Below, one piece after another: positions 22,757 to 37,800 of a stretch of DNA of 64,000 bases. This DNA comes from Flabesymbios commensalis (taxonomy: Eukaryota; Annelida; Polychaeta; Terebellida; Flabelligeridae), in assembly GCA_964017125.1 (NCBI GenBank), contig OZ024904.1:4335258-4399257 (forward strand), in the 5' to 3' direction. Each line of letters opens with the position of its first letter. Position 1 is the first letter of the stretch. Below the pieces are notes generated by a model. That model had not been told where the DNA came from. It saw only the letters and a list, made by a program, of their open reading frames with translations, and ran no database searches. A program made the position numbers and the translations under genes.

Positions 22757-22873
22757 ATGGGGTCATTGTACAGGAGTGAGGCTATGAGCCTCTGTCAGCT
22801 TTACATACAGACAGAGACGGCTTACAACAGCATAGCTCAGCTGGGCGAACTGGGAATAGTACAGTTTAAAGAT
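22757..22873 (+). CDS. ATP6V0A: ATP6V0A coding exon 1 (residues 1-39)
   Basis: It begins [18 protein letters not shown] and ends ELGIVQFKD, the standard N-terminus of subunit a (human MGELFRSEEMTLAQLFLQ). Donor GTGAGT, phase 0. This start is chosen because it gives the family N-terminus exactly. Confidence 0.97.
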
Positions 22874-25800
22874 GTGAGTAGTGTTCACATTGTCCAAGTT
22901 ATCACCTGCTGGGGATGACCGTTATCAGTTGGTGCTGCAAAGCAACATAGCGACAGAAAAATAAAACTATGAATTATATAATTATGGGAAACATCTTAAC
23001 CCATGTCCTGCTGAATTGATTTAATTTTATTTCCCGTCATTTGAAGCTGCAATTGCTAACACAATCTCAAACTTCAAGTGACGAATGATATTTATAATTG
23101 TTTTAAATATATATCTTTTAAATTGAATTACCCCGGTATTTGACTAACTGAGCATCTACCACAAACTATTATCCATTCAATGAAATATTATTTGGCTTAA
23201 GATATACTAAACGGGCCTAACAGGACAAAGGTTGACCATCAAATTGTATGTGAGAAACCCCAAGTGAAAATTGCTCAAATTTCAATATATTTGGGTCGTC
23301 TTTCCCACCCTAACTCTTCTTCGATACTCGATGTTCTATGTTGACACACTTGTTTTGGCCCGGAATATGTCAGCTGATGATTTAGGCATATTCTTTAATA
23401 ATAGGCTGACTTTACTTAGCAACTGATTTTTACACACCAAACAGGGCTAATGTCGGCTAAAGAGAGATTACCAATTATTGTTTTCTTCTCTCCCTTCATG
23501 ACATTCTATAGGTTGTTAAATAGAATAGTTGAGTTTAAAATGGAATAGCCAGATGTAAAACATGTGGAACTCAAATAATCAAGTATATCCAATGTTTTGA
23601 GAGACCATCTTCACCATGTTTACCATGTTTGCTTGTTTTCACTTACAGTCGATTTTTCTGAGGATTTTCCAGATCGTCAACTTGTCTTGAGTAACTATCA
23701 TCAATGGAAGACATTACATTATGGCAAATAAATTTGTTTGAAAATTTGTGTAAGACTATTCATGTTTCTACGGTTACAGATGAACCCGACCGTTAACGTT
23801 TTCCAGAGAAAATTTGTAAACGAAGTCAGAAGATGTGAAGAGATCGAAAGACAGCTGCGTGAGTCGTGGGATGATTAGTGAAGTTATAAACTTGATTTTA
23901 ACCTCTAAATTCAATTATTAAATATTTGTATTTATAGACGCTATTATATGATCAACCTCTTTCTGCTTGATACCACATTTCTACCACAAAAACTGCGTTT
24001 ATAAAAAACATCTTTAACACAAAATTACAGCTTACCTTTATCAGAGATGTTGACTTATCCACCTCCATTAAAATAAAGATATTTATAACTTGATAGATAA
24101 ATAATATTACAAATACTACAAGCATTATAATTAGAAAATGTTAACAGTAGTCTTTTTTTAATTCGTGTTTAATATTAGGTTATAATTTTTTTTTATTTGG
24201 AACGAAATGTGTTTAAACATCAAGATTTGCACTTGTTTGGTCTGAAATTAAACAAACACAAGTAATTTGAGCCCACTTTAAGTTGTGGGTCGCGGTAGCG
24301 AGACACAGCTTCCAAGTGGGTTGAAATTTAAATAATATGCTAATATAGTGCGAGGATCAACTTTAGACATCAGAATCTGACGTCTAAATTCAATCCCCAC
24401 ACTGAAATATATCTAAATGTCCGCAGACTCATAACATATAGGTATTCAAATGAATCGGGACGAGCTAACTGAGACATTTATGATAATTTCAAATTGAAAA
24501 AAAGCCCTCGGTCTCCATGGTTTATACAAAAATTGTCAGCGTTTAAGATACGATTATCGATTATGTACCATTAAGCCACTATTTTGTTTCTCTGCTTTAG
24601 AAGAGGGTGTGCATTAGATGTTTTCCTATTTTTTTAAGTCCTCAATATGCATTAAAACATCATTTTGAGACTTGACTTTCCTACAACTAAGGGTTTTGGA
24701 ACGAAAATTTCCATGAAACTGGTTTACCAATACTTTGCAATTCTTTTTAATTTTAAAACCACATCAAATCATTTCATGCACTACAAGCCGCGAATTGCTG
24801 TCCCAATTCGGGGCTTGTAGTGTATGAGATTACAATGGTAAATTCAGGCTTGAAAGGGTTAATGGGCTGATACTGTATGTATTTATGTATTTTGTAGGTT
24901 ATTTTGAGCGTGAGTTGAGGAAGTCAGACATGGCTTTGATTGACAGCGATGAGTGGGTCGTCCCCGAGGCTCCACCCCCGGCTGACCTGGTCGATCTAGA
25001 GGTCAGTCACTTACACAACCCTCACCCTCACAGTCATGATGACTACATGGAATGTAAATGGAATATGCCAAGAGTTAATCTTGTTTGCAAAACACTGTGC
25101 TTGTTAAACCATGATCTAGAATGATAATTATTTGATATCTGGTTTTTAATAAAATTATCAGTAGATTATTGATTATGTACCGCTATGTTTTTTCTCTGTT
25201 TTAGAAGAGCACAGGTATTGGATGTTTGCCAATTTCTATAAAAAATATGTCAATTTTAGGAGATTGTTTTTTGTTTGTTTATGGCCATCAATAACCTTTC
25301 GAAAATATGTTTTCTTTATCTCATCACCCCAATTAACTTTTCCAGAAATTGACCCCAAATTTGTTTTTTTTTAAATGTTTTTTTTTACCACCCACCCTCA
25401 TTAGATTTTGGATTTTGTCCCATCTAAAGCAGAGATATTAAACATAGTAGCCTTGAATTGAGTGGCAATAATTGATCACTATACATTTTATTCCATTTAT
25501 TCTCTGATTTCTAGGCAACATTTGAGCGTCTTGAGAGTGAATTGAAGGAGATGAACAACAATCTGGAGGCTTTACAGGGGAACACTAACAGTCTGACGGA
25601 GGTGGGGCACATGCTGAGACAAGCCGAGGGGTTCTTCTACGAGGTGAGTGATTACAGGGTCATGTACTCATATAAGGGCATCATGACACCCCATGGGGGT
25701 GTCTTGATGTCCTTATATGGGCATGGCCTTAGTGGGAATATCAACAGTACGATACAAGTGGAAAACTTTGCGCAGGGGACAAATACTGTCATCCAATCTC

Positions 25801-28800
25801 AAATTTCATATTGTCCTGAAGATCATGATTTTCCCTGATTTCTCAATCAATTTTCTTTTCAGTCATGTTGAACCAATGTTAGTTTAATGTTGGGCCAGCA
25901 TTGTAGATGGTGAGCCAACATTAAATTAGCATTGGCATTTAGTCATGTTTATCACAAAGTCAAATCATGTGAGTTGCATCAACAGTGAATTTTAGCTTTT
26001 ATTATTTATCGTTTATAATATTTGAACAATTAAAAATAAAATGTCCTCAGCTGTTAATGCACCAGAAAAGTTAACATTTGATATTCATTGCTAAAGATAA
26101 CTGATGGACTTGACCCTTTTATTGTCCATATGAAGGATAATGACAACATACAAGCATGCAAATATATGGGAGCATTTAAGGAGAGGGCTATATGTCCATA
26201 ATATAAGGGTATCAGCATTAAGATAGAGGGGGGAGGGGTGGTAATGCTCTTGTAATCCATATAGCTGAAAACATCACCTTAAAATAGTATTTATCAATGT
26301 TGGAATTTAGCAATTGATCTTAATTAATTTTTTATCATTGATATACTGGTAGGCCTATTTTTTACAGCAACAAATGTTCAGTTTAAACAAGCTAGACACA
26401 GAAGCTGAGAAAAAACTAAGTATTCGAGGAAAACATATTTTCTATTGTTCAGAATTTAATCCCTTCTTCACCATATTTTTTATTAATTTGTCATCATAAC
26501 TTATTATTATAAAAAAATTGATTTAATATTATTATCATGATTATAGATAGTAATTATTATGATATGGTCAAACCACACATAATGTAAGTTTTCTGGTGAA
26601 AGCCAACACACGAACCTCTTATCCTGATTTGTTTGATAGATAAATACAGGCATAACAACCCTACTTAGTTTACTAACACTCGGCATGCACCAGTTTGTAG
26701 ATTTTTAACCCCTGTGCTGCTGAATTGTCACGATTATATTTGGGTTTTAAATTTTTTTTTAGAAAAATTTAGCTTTCAAACATGCTGAAGATAAACGTGA
26801 CGTGAATCAGCAAGATTTGAAGATCGTTCACCTCAATTTTGTCAAATCTGAATAATTTTCACCCAATTAAAGTTGTGAATCGCTTCAGCGAGACACAACT
26901 TTAAGTGAGTGAAAATTCAAATTAAATTACTTGGTGGTTAAAGGGTTAAAATCCTGAAAAGCATTAAGCTACATATTAATGGCTTCAGCACTGAGCAGCA
27001 CTAAGGTTATGTTCGCACTTTATAAGCTTTATAACTTTATAAGTAGGAATGCCCATATAAGCATAAAGTCCATACGCCTGATACACAGAATGAAAAACCC
27101 TTACAGCGCTGAATTAATTTGTAAAAAACATCGCAACCAATTGGGTTTTTTATAATTTGAAATCATAAATGCCTTCGTTACCTCTTTATGATTCATTTCA
27201 ATATCTATGTTATGGGTCTACAACCATTATAAATATTTTACTCTTACAGCGCGGAGATAGACTTTAGTCATCAGAATCTGACGTCTACAGATGTCAGATT
27301 CTGACGACTAAAGTCGATCCCCGCACTGTAAGTGTTGAGACCTTACTGGTACTGAGGTATTTCTTGTCATTTAATGAATAAGACCGTACTGATACCAAGT
27401 ATCATTTTCTTCCACTCTGAGCAAGCACAAAACATTGATCTAAATCTGGTTTAATGTAAGGCCATTGTCATAAATGATGAGCCAGTGTTAAACCAACAGT
27501 GAGTGAACTTGTATTTGTTGAGGTACCTACTAGAGACACATATATGTTACTGGGCATTTTTGATATAAAAATACTGTCTACTTAACCTTTTTAAGCCTGA
27601 ATTTACCATTGCCATTTCCATCCACTACAAGCCGCGAATTGCTGTCGCAATTCTCGACTTGTAGTGGATGAAGATAATTTGAAGTGGGTAAGAAATTAAA
27701 TAAAATAGTCATGTATTGGGTAAGCCAGTTTCATGGAAATTTTCATTCTAAAACCCTTCAGTTGTAGGAAAATGAAATCTGTTTTCAGGGTTGTAAAATG
27801 ATGGGTAAATGCACCGTGAGGGCTTAAAGGGTTGATAAATATTACAACTCATTCAATAAGCTTCCGTATTGGTATGCATTGAATATTTCATAAATATTGA
27901 TAACTAGGTGATTTTGTGGGAATTGTGGTAACATGATATCGCGTTCACAAAACATGACATCGTGTTCTCAAAACATGATTATTTATTGTGTTTTCAAAAC
28001 ATGACATCGTGTTCTCAAAGCATGACATCGTGTTCTCAAAACATGACATCGTGTGCTTAAAACATGACATATTGTTCTCAAAACATGACATAGTGTTCTC
28101 AAAAACATGACATTGTTCTCAAAGCATGACATTGTTCTCAAAGCATGACATCTTGTTCTCAAAACATAACACTGTGTTCTCAAAACATGACACTTTTCTC
28201 AAAACATGACATCGAGTTTCAAAAAGTTAATGAATGCTGAAAATCTGCTTATGTTGAGACTCGCTCATTTGCATGTTGTGCATTATATTAGAAAGTCTAG
28301 ATAGAATCTATTATGAAGATAATATGCAGTAGTTTATAATGTGTATTTATACATAGCTTATAGTGTCTTAGTGTATTTATCTAGTCAGATAAACTCACAA
28401 TGATGTATAATCTTAATTTATATTCTTTATAATCTTAATTCTATATGTGTTTTTTCCCATGCAGCTTCCTTTAAATGCCTAATTTTTTATTTTACCTTAT
28501 TCACTATCCACATTTTAAAATAATTTAGGTGCAACAGTATCTTATTAAGTAAATCATTTTGACTGTAACATGGGCAAGCTGATTATTTTTCATCTAGATG
28601 TATATTCCTTGTTGTACTGATAATATGATTTAGATAGATCATCAGTTTCTAGTTTTAAATAAGTCTTTGTTAACTTTACACTATTCCTTAAAGGTCAACC
28701 ATTAAAATGACGAGCAGAGCTAGTAGTGGAAACACAGTTAAATTGTAAATCCGGAATGTGTGAGCTTTTTGTATGAACATATGTGTTTGTTCACAAATTT

Positions 28801-31800
28801 TGTGATTAAAACACTGAAAGAGTTATATGCCATACATTACCAGTAATGCATAACATGTTAAATTTCATGTATTATGCATTAATACCTAAATCTTGCAATT
28901 GAGTAATCTTTGTTTTCTTTTGCAATATTTGTGTAGAGTTGAATAAATTTGACTAATTTCTAGTGTGGACTAGAACTATCAGTCCATGTACATGGACTGA
29001 TAGACGAGTAGTTCTAGTGTGGACCTATATAGAAAGTGTGTTAAAGTTATAATTTTCATTCAACATAAATGTATAGTTAGATTATATAACTTTTATGTTC
29101 TGCTGCTATTAACCCTTACAGTGAGGGAATTGACTTTAGTCGTCAGAATCTGACATCTGTAGACGTCAGATTCTGACGTCTACAGTCGATCCCCTCACTG
29201 TAAGAGAAAAAATATTTCTAATAGCCGTAAACCCATAACATAGGTATTCAAATGAATCAGAAGGAACTGAATAAGACATTTATGATAATATTAAATTGAA
29301 ATAAACCCATTGTTTTCCAAGGTTTTTATAAAACAATTTAGCGCTTTAAGGGTTAAAGCGCTGAATTATTTTGCATAACCCATGGAAATCAAAGGGTTTT
29401 TTTCAAGTTGAAAGCAATATAAATGTCTTAGTTAGCTCTTTCTGATTCATTTGAATACCCATGTTATGGGTCTACGGCCATTAGAAATATTTTGATTCTT
29501 AGAGTGTGGGGATCGACTTTACACGTCAGATTCTGACGTCTAATGTCGGTCCCCACTCTCTAAGGGTTAATATTCACATTGGGCGTCCAAACCTTAACCC
29601 TTAACAGCTAAGCACGAATATAGGAGTTTTTAATCCGTTTTATCAGCCACTTAAATGACAGTTATCGGGAAAAAAATGTGTGTTTAGACATCAAGATTTG
29701 TAAATGTTTGGTCCCAAATAAACAAATATAAGTTATTTTCACCCCACTTGAAGTTGTTGGTTGCAGTAGCGAGACATAAGGTCTCACCACACAAATTCAT
29801 TCGCGCATATCATTATAAAGTTTAAGAATAAGAAAGTTAGTCTCTTTTTAAAAACTGTGGCTCTTTGCAGCAGCTCCTGTGGTGATTATTACGGAAATAT
29901 CATTTTGATACCAATTTAAATCGATTCTGTGATGTTTTGTTGTAGCAAAAGCATCGAAATGATAAAAGATAGATCCAACAGGAAGTCCTTGCGCTGGCTG
30001 TAACAAGGCTCTTCTAAAAAACGAGGTCAATTTTTTTCTAGGTCGCCCGGGGGAGAGTGGGGCAAGAGCTTATTATAGGCTAAAATAGCAGGAAAGCAAG
30101 CAGATTCACATACCTTTTTTATTTTTTATTTTGAAAGAGAACAGCAGGATGGTTAAAATGATATATAGGGTTATTTACATTTCCCCATTTTAGGAGTGCT
30201 GGGAGGCCTGAGCGTATGGGTCATAATACATGTAAGTCTATGGGACGGGTATTATGTGTGGTGAGACGTTAAGGCCATAGTTCCAGAAAACACATTTTCG
30301 CGCCTGTGGGATGTTTTATTGCTACTAGACCATTAATTTTGCTCATTTATTATCACCAGGCAGCCAATTCAGCAAAAAAATATAATATAGACATGTTTTC
30401 TAGCGAATTTAACGAAACTAATTTGATAATGTTCAATTATGGCCCATATACCAAGCATTCGTCCATATAGCACTGAAACAGTTGTAAGTTCAACTTGGTT
30501 CTTCCGCTTCCCCACATTGATTTTCTTGTCCTTTGGTATTTATACCTCTTTTGTTTGTGTGTATAATGTCCGTACATCACTATTCTGAAGAAATAAAATC
30601 ATTCATTGCCCAATTTCAAGACGAGTCTCTGAAAAAATAGACAATTCCATGCAGATGCTTCATGAAAATGGAAAATTATGTTGTAATATCGAAAAACGGG
30701 CCATTTCTCGAGATCTAGTAATAAACAGGGGAATTTCATTTTGCGTTTGTGTGCCTTCTGCTCATCGGAATTGGACAAGGTTTTCTTTTTCGATTTCAGA
30801 ATAGAATGTATTTTCTAGCTCACTTGAAAAAAATATTCCATAAACATGTTTATTTTTCTTAAGGTCTCACCACACAAATTCATTCGCGCATATCATTATA
30901 AAGTTTAAGAATAAGAAAGTTAGTCTCTTTTTAAAAACTGTGGCTCTTTGCAGCAGCTCCTGTGGTGAGTATTACGGAAATATCATTTTGATACCAATTT
31001 AAATCGATTCTGTGATGTTTTGTTGTAGCAAAAGCATCGAAATGATAAAAGATAGATCCAACAGGTAGTCCTTGCGCTGGCTGTAACAAGGCTCTTCTAA
31101 AAAACGAGGTCAATTTTTTTCTAGGTCGCCCGGGGGAGAGTGGGGCAAGAGCTTATTATAGGCTAAAATAGCAGGAAAGCAAGCAGATTCACATACCTTT
31201 TTTATTTTTTATTTTGAAAGAGAACAGCAGGATGGTTAAAATGATATATAGGGTTATTTACATTTCCCCATTTTAGGAGTGCTGGGAGGCCTGAGCGTAT
31301 GGGTCATAATACATGTAAGTCTATGGGAGGGGTATTATGTGTGGTGAGACGATAACTTCAAGTTGGTGAAAATTATTTATGCTTATGTATTTATTAGGCA
31401 TGTTAGGCTACACAATGAATAGGAGCAACACTTCCAAACACTTCCAAACAAACATGAGACATTGACTCTTCGAACATTTCACCAAATTAGTGTGTAAAAA
31501 ATTAGAAGATTTTGATAAAATTGAAGGAAATCATTGTTAAATTTATCTGATTGAAGATACATTTTACCTGAAGAAAGAGTACTATTTGAAGTGCTGATAA
31601 AAATAATAGAAAGGATTTAAAATATTGTAATTTTGTTTGTCTCTTGAAGGCTTTTGTCCAACATAAACTCTTAATTAATTAATTAATATATTTAAATTTT
31701 CAACCACTTGATGTTGTGTCTCGCTACTGCGATCCACAGCTACAAATTTGTTCTGTATGTTGTCAATAACCATGTCTTGTACAAGTTCAATAATGGCGGC

Positions 31801-34800
31801 GAACTATTGTCGAGTCTGCGTTTGTTTAATTTGGGACCAAAAAATTGCAAATGTTGATGTTGAAATACACATTTCTTTGTTAACCGTTGTCCTGCTAAGT
31901 TAAATTATTTGAATTTTCAACTATTCATGTGGTTGATAATTAGGCATATTTCTTTAATTTGAGACCAAAAATTCACAAATCTTGACGTTTAAACACCCAT
32001 TTTACTCCCAATATCAATGATTTAATCGGCTAATAAAACAGGTTGAAAACTACAATAGTTGTGACCAGCAGGATGAGGTTTAACCCAGTATTGACTCATC
32101 ATCTCGTGTTTGTTATATTGTAGCATGTTATGTTAATTGTCTTTTTACTTTTCCTGAGACATTTTCATTTAATTTCTCTATGGTTAAATAAAGGGATCGC
32201 TAAATGGCCAAGATGTTTTACCATAAGTCATTAGTCGGACTGCTTTATGAAATTGTAATTTTTTTAAACAAATTGATCACTTTTGTTGTAACAGATTATT
32301 TGCGAATTGAAAGTGGTCCACAAAAAAACATTAAAAAGCTTCATATTAAAAATAAATGGTAAAGATTTTCAAAAGGAAGTATTCTTTCAGGATGTACTCC
32401 CTCCACCCATAACAAATTTATGCTCCTAAGCTCAGACCAAATGCAATTTTCTGAAATATTTATAAATTTTTCGTCAAAGTTTGCTATCAGTCTATTTACA
32501 TTTACAGTTTTAAATTCAACATTATTATCACCTAATGCACGTCACTCATGTCTCAGTGAAAGTCCCCCCCTTACTAACCCTGCCTGCCTGTTTGCTCTGC
32601 CTCTCCTGTGTGTTGGCTGTGGTGCTCGTGACCTTTGACCTTTTGACCTGTGATATATATACAGTCGGCGCTGATGCCACAACAGGTGACGGCGGAAGTC
32701 AACGAAGCAGTGGAGATGGAAACTCATTCCCCATCAACACGCCTGCACCTGGGGTGAGTCAGCAATAGAGGCTGTTTCTGTTTGGGCGATACTTGTAATT
32801 TTTTGGGGGGATTGACTTTCGACTTCAGATTATGACGTCAAAAGTCAATCCCTGTACTGAAAATATTGATAATTTTCCCCACATTGAAAATAATAAAACT
32901 ATTGTACATTCTTCAAAATAGGTCGCCCTACTTAAAAAAAGCTGAATTATCAGACTAAGCCATTAATTACCATTTTCATGTAACAATTTTCTGTCGATGC
33001 AGTTTGGTTTTTAGCCCGCCTTTTAATTTTAATTAAATAAAGGTGGGCTATTGCAATTGAAGTTCTGCGGCGTCGGCGTTAACATTTACTTGTGGGCGCA
33101 ATAACTTGAAAAGTTTTTCATGTATCCTTCCCAAATTTGTTATGCATGCTACTAATGACCAGTTCTCTGACAAGTTCAATAATGGTCGAAAAAAAATTCA
33201 AAATGGCCCACTTATTGCGATTTTTCACATTTTACATAAAAAATTTGACCTTGTGGCCGCAATAATGACTTCAAGTTCAATAATGGCGACGGGCTATTGT
33301 CGAGTGTGGTCTTGTTATAATATAATTTTTAATTAAAATATTTTAGCACAGGATTCATTGGAACAATACATATTGATTGTATCCTGTCTAAGATGCAGAT
33401 TCCAAATAAAAGCACTGCCTGTTGATTATAATAGGTTATGATTGTCAGGGAATTCTTATTGAATCATGTAAGGAAGGTCAGGTTAAAAAATCTGAAAAAT
33501 GTTAAAGAGTAATGCTGCACAATGTTCAGGATTTATCACCCCTTTAACATGTTTAATCTCAGAGATTAAAGACAAAACATTTACACAATCTTGTTGTTGT
33601 TTTTTGCAATGACGCTGGCCCTGTTGAGTTATTATCACTTTGGGCCTACTTTTATAACATGGATGTATTTTTTAATTAGGTTGAGGCTGGTAAGTTTCAA
33701 TCCAATGAAGAAGTTAAGGAGTGTAACACAGCCTTTCTTAAACAGGTGTTGTTTTATACTATTTGTTGAATTGATTTCAGGTCCGTTCCGTTCACAAAGT
33801 AAGTATAGTCATAAGACAAGCTGAGTCTTCTTGTCGGAGACTTGTTCATACTTAGACATTACCGGTAAGGCCAAAAAAAATATATGTTTGTTTCCGATTT
33901 GTTGTCATTTTAACCAGTGGGTAGGTAGGAAATTTATTTCATTTTATTTTTTATTTTATTTTTTGTCACTTCAACCAATCGGTAGGTAAGAATTATTTTT
34001 TATTTTATTTGGCGCCAAATTCACTCTCATGCATGTCTTATCTGTACATTATGTAACGATTTTTTGTTTTTTGTATGTTTTTTGACCCCTCCTCTCCTTT
34101 TCGTAACGTTTTTTAGTTACTTTGACTACAGCCAGTAACTCATCCCTTAACTTATTGATTTCCTAAAAAAAAAAAAAAAAAAAAATTTTTTTTTTTTTTT
34201 TTAGGAAATCCATAAAATAAATTTGGGTCGCACATGTTTTGATAGGGTCGGTCGGAAATCGGAAACAAACAATATTTTTTTTAGGCCTAATATATTGCAT
34301 GCAGATGTGATGTCTAAATAGCGAGTGGCCGGATGTTGGTTGATTATTTACCAGCACTGTTCTGATTGCTCACTCGGTACAGTACTGTGGATTAATATCA
34401 GGGATTGACTTGTCATAAAGACCACTACTAACCCTTATGCTGCTACAACCATATATATATATTTACTGTTTCAAGCAAGTTTCTGACCAAATAAAATTTT
34501 ATTGAATTCTAATAAATAGTTTGTAATAGATGCTGAGTTAATCAAAGAGGTAATAAAATTTTTGCAGATGACCATTTTTCATAAATAGACATATGTTTTT
34601 CGTCATTTGAAGCTGGAATTTGCGTTGGCAATTTCTGCTTTATATGAATGAAAAATAGAGAGAAACAATTCAGTAGCACAAGGGTTAACCCCTTAAGCTC
34701 TCTCAACACATCACATAGTTTCAATAAAAATCATAGAATGCAAGATAGTACAAATAAGGTTTCCAGCTTTTATTTCAGATATTATACTTTAATTTTATCA

Positions 34801-37800
34801 AATCTGGATCTTTTTTATTCACCTTGAGGTAGGAACTGCGACAGCTATTCCAATCTCAAGGTGAATAAAAGCTAGGAGCTTGGATGTTTAACTTGTCGTG
34901 AAGGCTACTTTTAAAGTTTTATTTCATTGGGATTCTTGTTATGCAGCCTCATTTGCATGTTCCCATAGCAACACCAGGCCAACAGCATGTGTATGATACT
35001 TAGAAAGATGGCTGCGAGTTATTTTATTTAGTGCTATATGTTTTATTTTATTTGCCTCTTTTATTTTTTGCTTGAATAATTCAGAAGCAATTTTGTTGTC
35101 TTCTAATGAGACATGTATACTAATTATTTACAATAAATATTAAATGTGAGTCAATATATTGCACACAGCATAGTATAATAGAAGGCAGCAAATGAGCTTT
35201 TACTCGCTACACTATTTTGCTTTTGACATTTGAGATGACTCGATGCCTATTAGATGCTTGAAATGTACTTATTCAGTACAATAAAAAGCAATGGCATTAT
35301 TCACATTCAGATAATATTTTGTTTAGTATGCCATGTAATTTTGCCCGTTTGCTAGTCAATGTTGAATTTACTAAATAAATATTTATACATCAATGACAAA
35401 GATGTAATGCAAGTCTAAGCTACATGAGCCAATCCTAATTAATAGTTTTCAAACAATATGCTTGACATTCAAATATAGGGCTTTATATAAGCTGGTTATA
35501 ATGTAAATATTGCCGACTTCATATGTATAACAATTGTAATAAAGTAAATGAAACACTTCAAAAGCTATGCGCTATTTTTTACTTTTTTTTTTGAAAAATT
35601 TTGTCTGCAATTCCAACTCAAAAAGGGTGGATGATTTAAAATATATTTTTAGGTTGATCTCAATGTACGATATTTGAGGGTGATGTACAGCTTTCTAAGA
35701 AATCATGTGTTAAAATGCAGTGATCGGTCTCTGCTCACTCTTCTACGAGTACACACTTCTTTAGGCTCTAATGCTGGCTTCATGTTTGCCCATGGTCTTT
35801 GACTAACATGAAATCAGTATTATGCTGCTCTCTAAGGCCACTATGTTTAATTTCTCTGTTTTAAATCAGAAAAAAATTCAAAATCTAATGAGGAAGGAAA
35901 AAAAACATTGAAACTATTTCTGGAAAAGTTAATGAGGGCGACGATATAAAAAAACATTACACCTTTTTTAAAAAAAAGTTAATGAGGGCGAAGAAAAAAA
36001 CAAACAATAAAAAACATAGCTGGAAAAATATTTTTTATCTCTCAAAATGAACTTGTTTTTTTCAGAATGTTTTTTTTAATCTCCCGAAATTGACTGTTTT
36101 TTTTTGAAAATCGGCAACAATCTAATGCGCGCGCTGGGCAGAAAAAAACACATGTTTTTTGTTGGTAATGCGCTGCCTAAATCTAATGCGCGCGCTTATC
36201 TAAAACAGAGTAAAAAACCATAGTGGCCTGAGGAATAAAGATTTAAAATGAAGTGCTTGCAAAATCTTCTAGTTAAATTCAGTCCTCGACTACCTGTAGC
36301 TTTGCGGCTGGGTTGTTTTGAGCCAATGGTGCATGAAACAAAGTGATGACTGCCTCTAATTATCTGGTAGCGGATTTTCTGTGGCCTAGCTGTCTGAATC
36401 TCTCACTCTGAAACTTAGACTTGCTTAGCCGTGAGAATAAACCCGTCCCACAGCGCATAATAGAATAAATTTAAAATGTGGAAAGATCCTAGGGCTGTCA
36501 GCTCATTCTCAGCAATCGTTTTTCCAACAAAAACACCACTTACAAGACACATCAGTCTATTGTTAAAACAGTAGATTTGGATCTACAAATCTATACTGTA
36601 ATTTTGTACTGATCAAGTCCAGCACAATATACAGGTTTCTAAGATTTCATGGTTTGGCCATATACTGACAATGAAATTGAGGTTTTCTATACCAAATCTT
36701 GGAACATCTGCACATATTCTGTGTTTTTTAAATCGAAGAAAGAACAGAATTACAGTAGATTCGTAGATCCGAACATTTGGATCTACGAATCTATCGAATT
36801 TCGTTCTTTCTCCTTGACTTAAATGTCTAATCACCGCCTGAATCATACTTTATCACATCACAAAGCTAAGTCATTTACATCAGCATTCTGAAGCAGCTTT
36901 TTAGAACCAACAAAGTAGTGATCAAATATAGATCTGAAATAGAGCACTAGAAACAAAATGTAACTCACCTGGTTTTTATATGTGTATGTCATAATATATT
37001 TCACTGATTTCAATCAATGCTAGCTATAGAGAAATACAAAACTATTTTAATCATATTAATTGACACTTTTGGTTAATATTGGAATTTTCTTCAAATCTTG
37101 TGTAATAATTTGTAATAGAAGACTTACTACGAGTTAAAATTATATATCAGAATTGCATATTAAAACAAAAAAATAATCATAGAATGCATGAGATTTAGTC
37201 AGATTTCCCTGATAATTTGAACATCATAATGTAGCACTTTTCTAGAAATGGATGAATACCAAGAATAAAATTGATATTGAACAATAAATCAATACCTCTC
37301 TTTTATGATGGTGACTTGTATAACACAAATAAATTTCCAAAGCCTGAAGTTTTTACCTGCTTGGAGACCATTAGCTATCTCTTTACGTAACAGTTGTGAA
37401 GTATATTACTTATTTTGATGCAGGAGATAAGAAAAATACATGTTCTACCAATATTTAGTTGACTAAGGATTTTCATTCTTTATCACGCATGTAGCCCAGA
37501 TATTATTCACTCATGCAAAGGCCAACCGCGGTAACTGTCAACTTCTTAAACCGTATCCTGCTAATTTATTTAAATTTTCAACCATTTCAGGTTGTGTCTC
37601 GCTACCGCGATCCACAACCTGAAATGGTTGAAAATTACCCAAACTTGTTTAATTTGGGATAACACATTTACAAATCTTGATGTTTAAACAGTCATTTCAT
37701 TCTCGATAACTGTTGTTTAACCAGCTAATAAAACAGATTACAAATGACTTTTTGTCGTGATTAGAGTACCGTAATACAGTTACTGCTGTTTATCTTTGCA

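Noticed and set aside
27935-28216. CRISPR-like spaced repeats
   Set aside because: The units are contiguous with no unique spacers, and the DNA is clearly eukaryotic; the same applies to the arrays at 51202-55949 and 57283-58692.
29848-31113. Two identical 60-residue minus-strand frames as a gene family
   Set aside because: They are the same piece of the two terminal direct repeats of one element; short, without a recognised domain.
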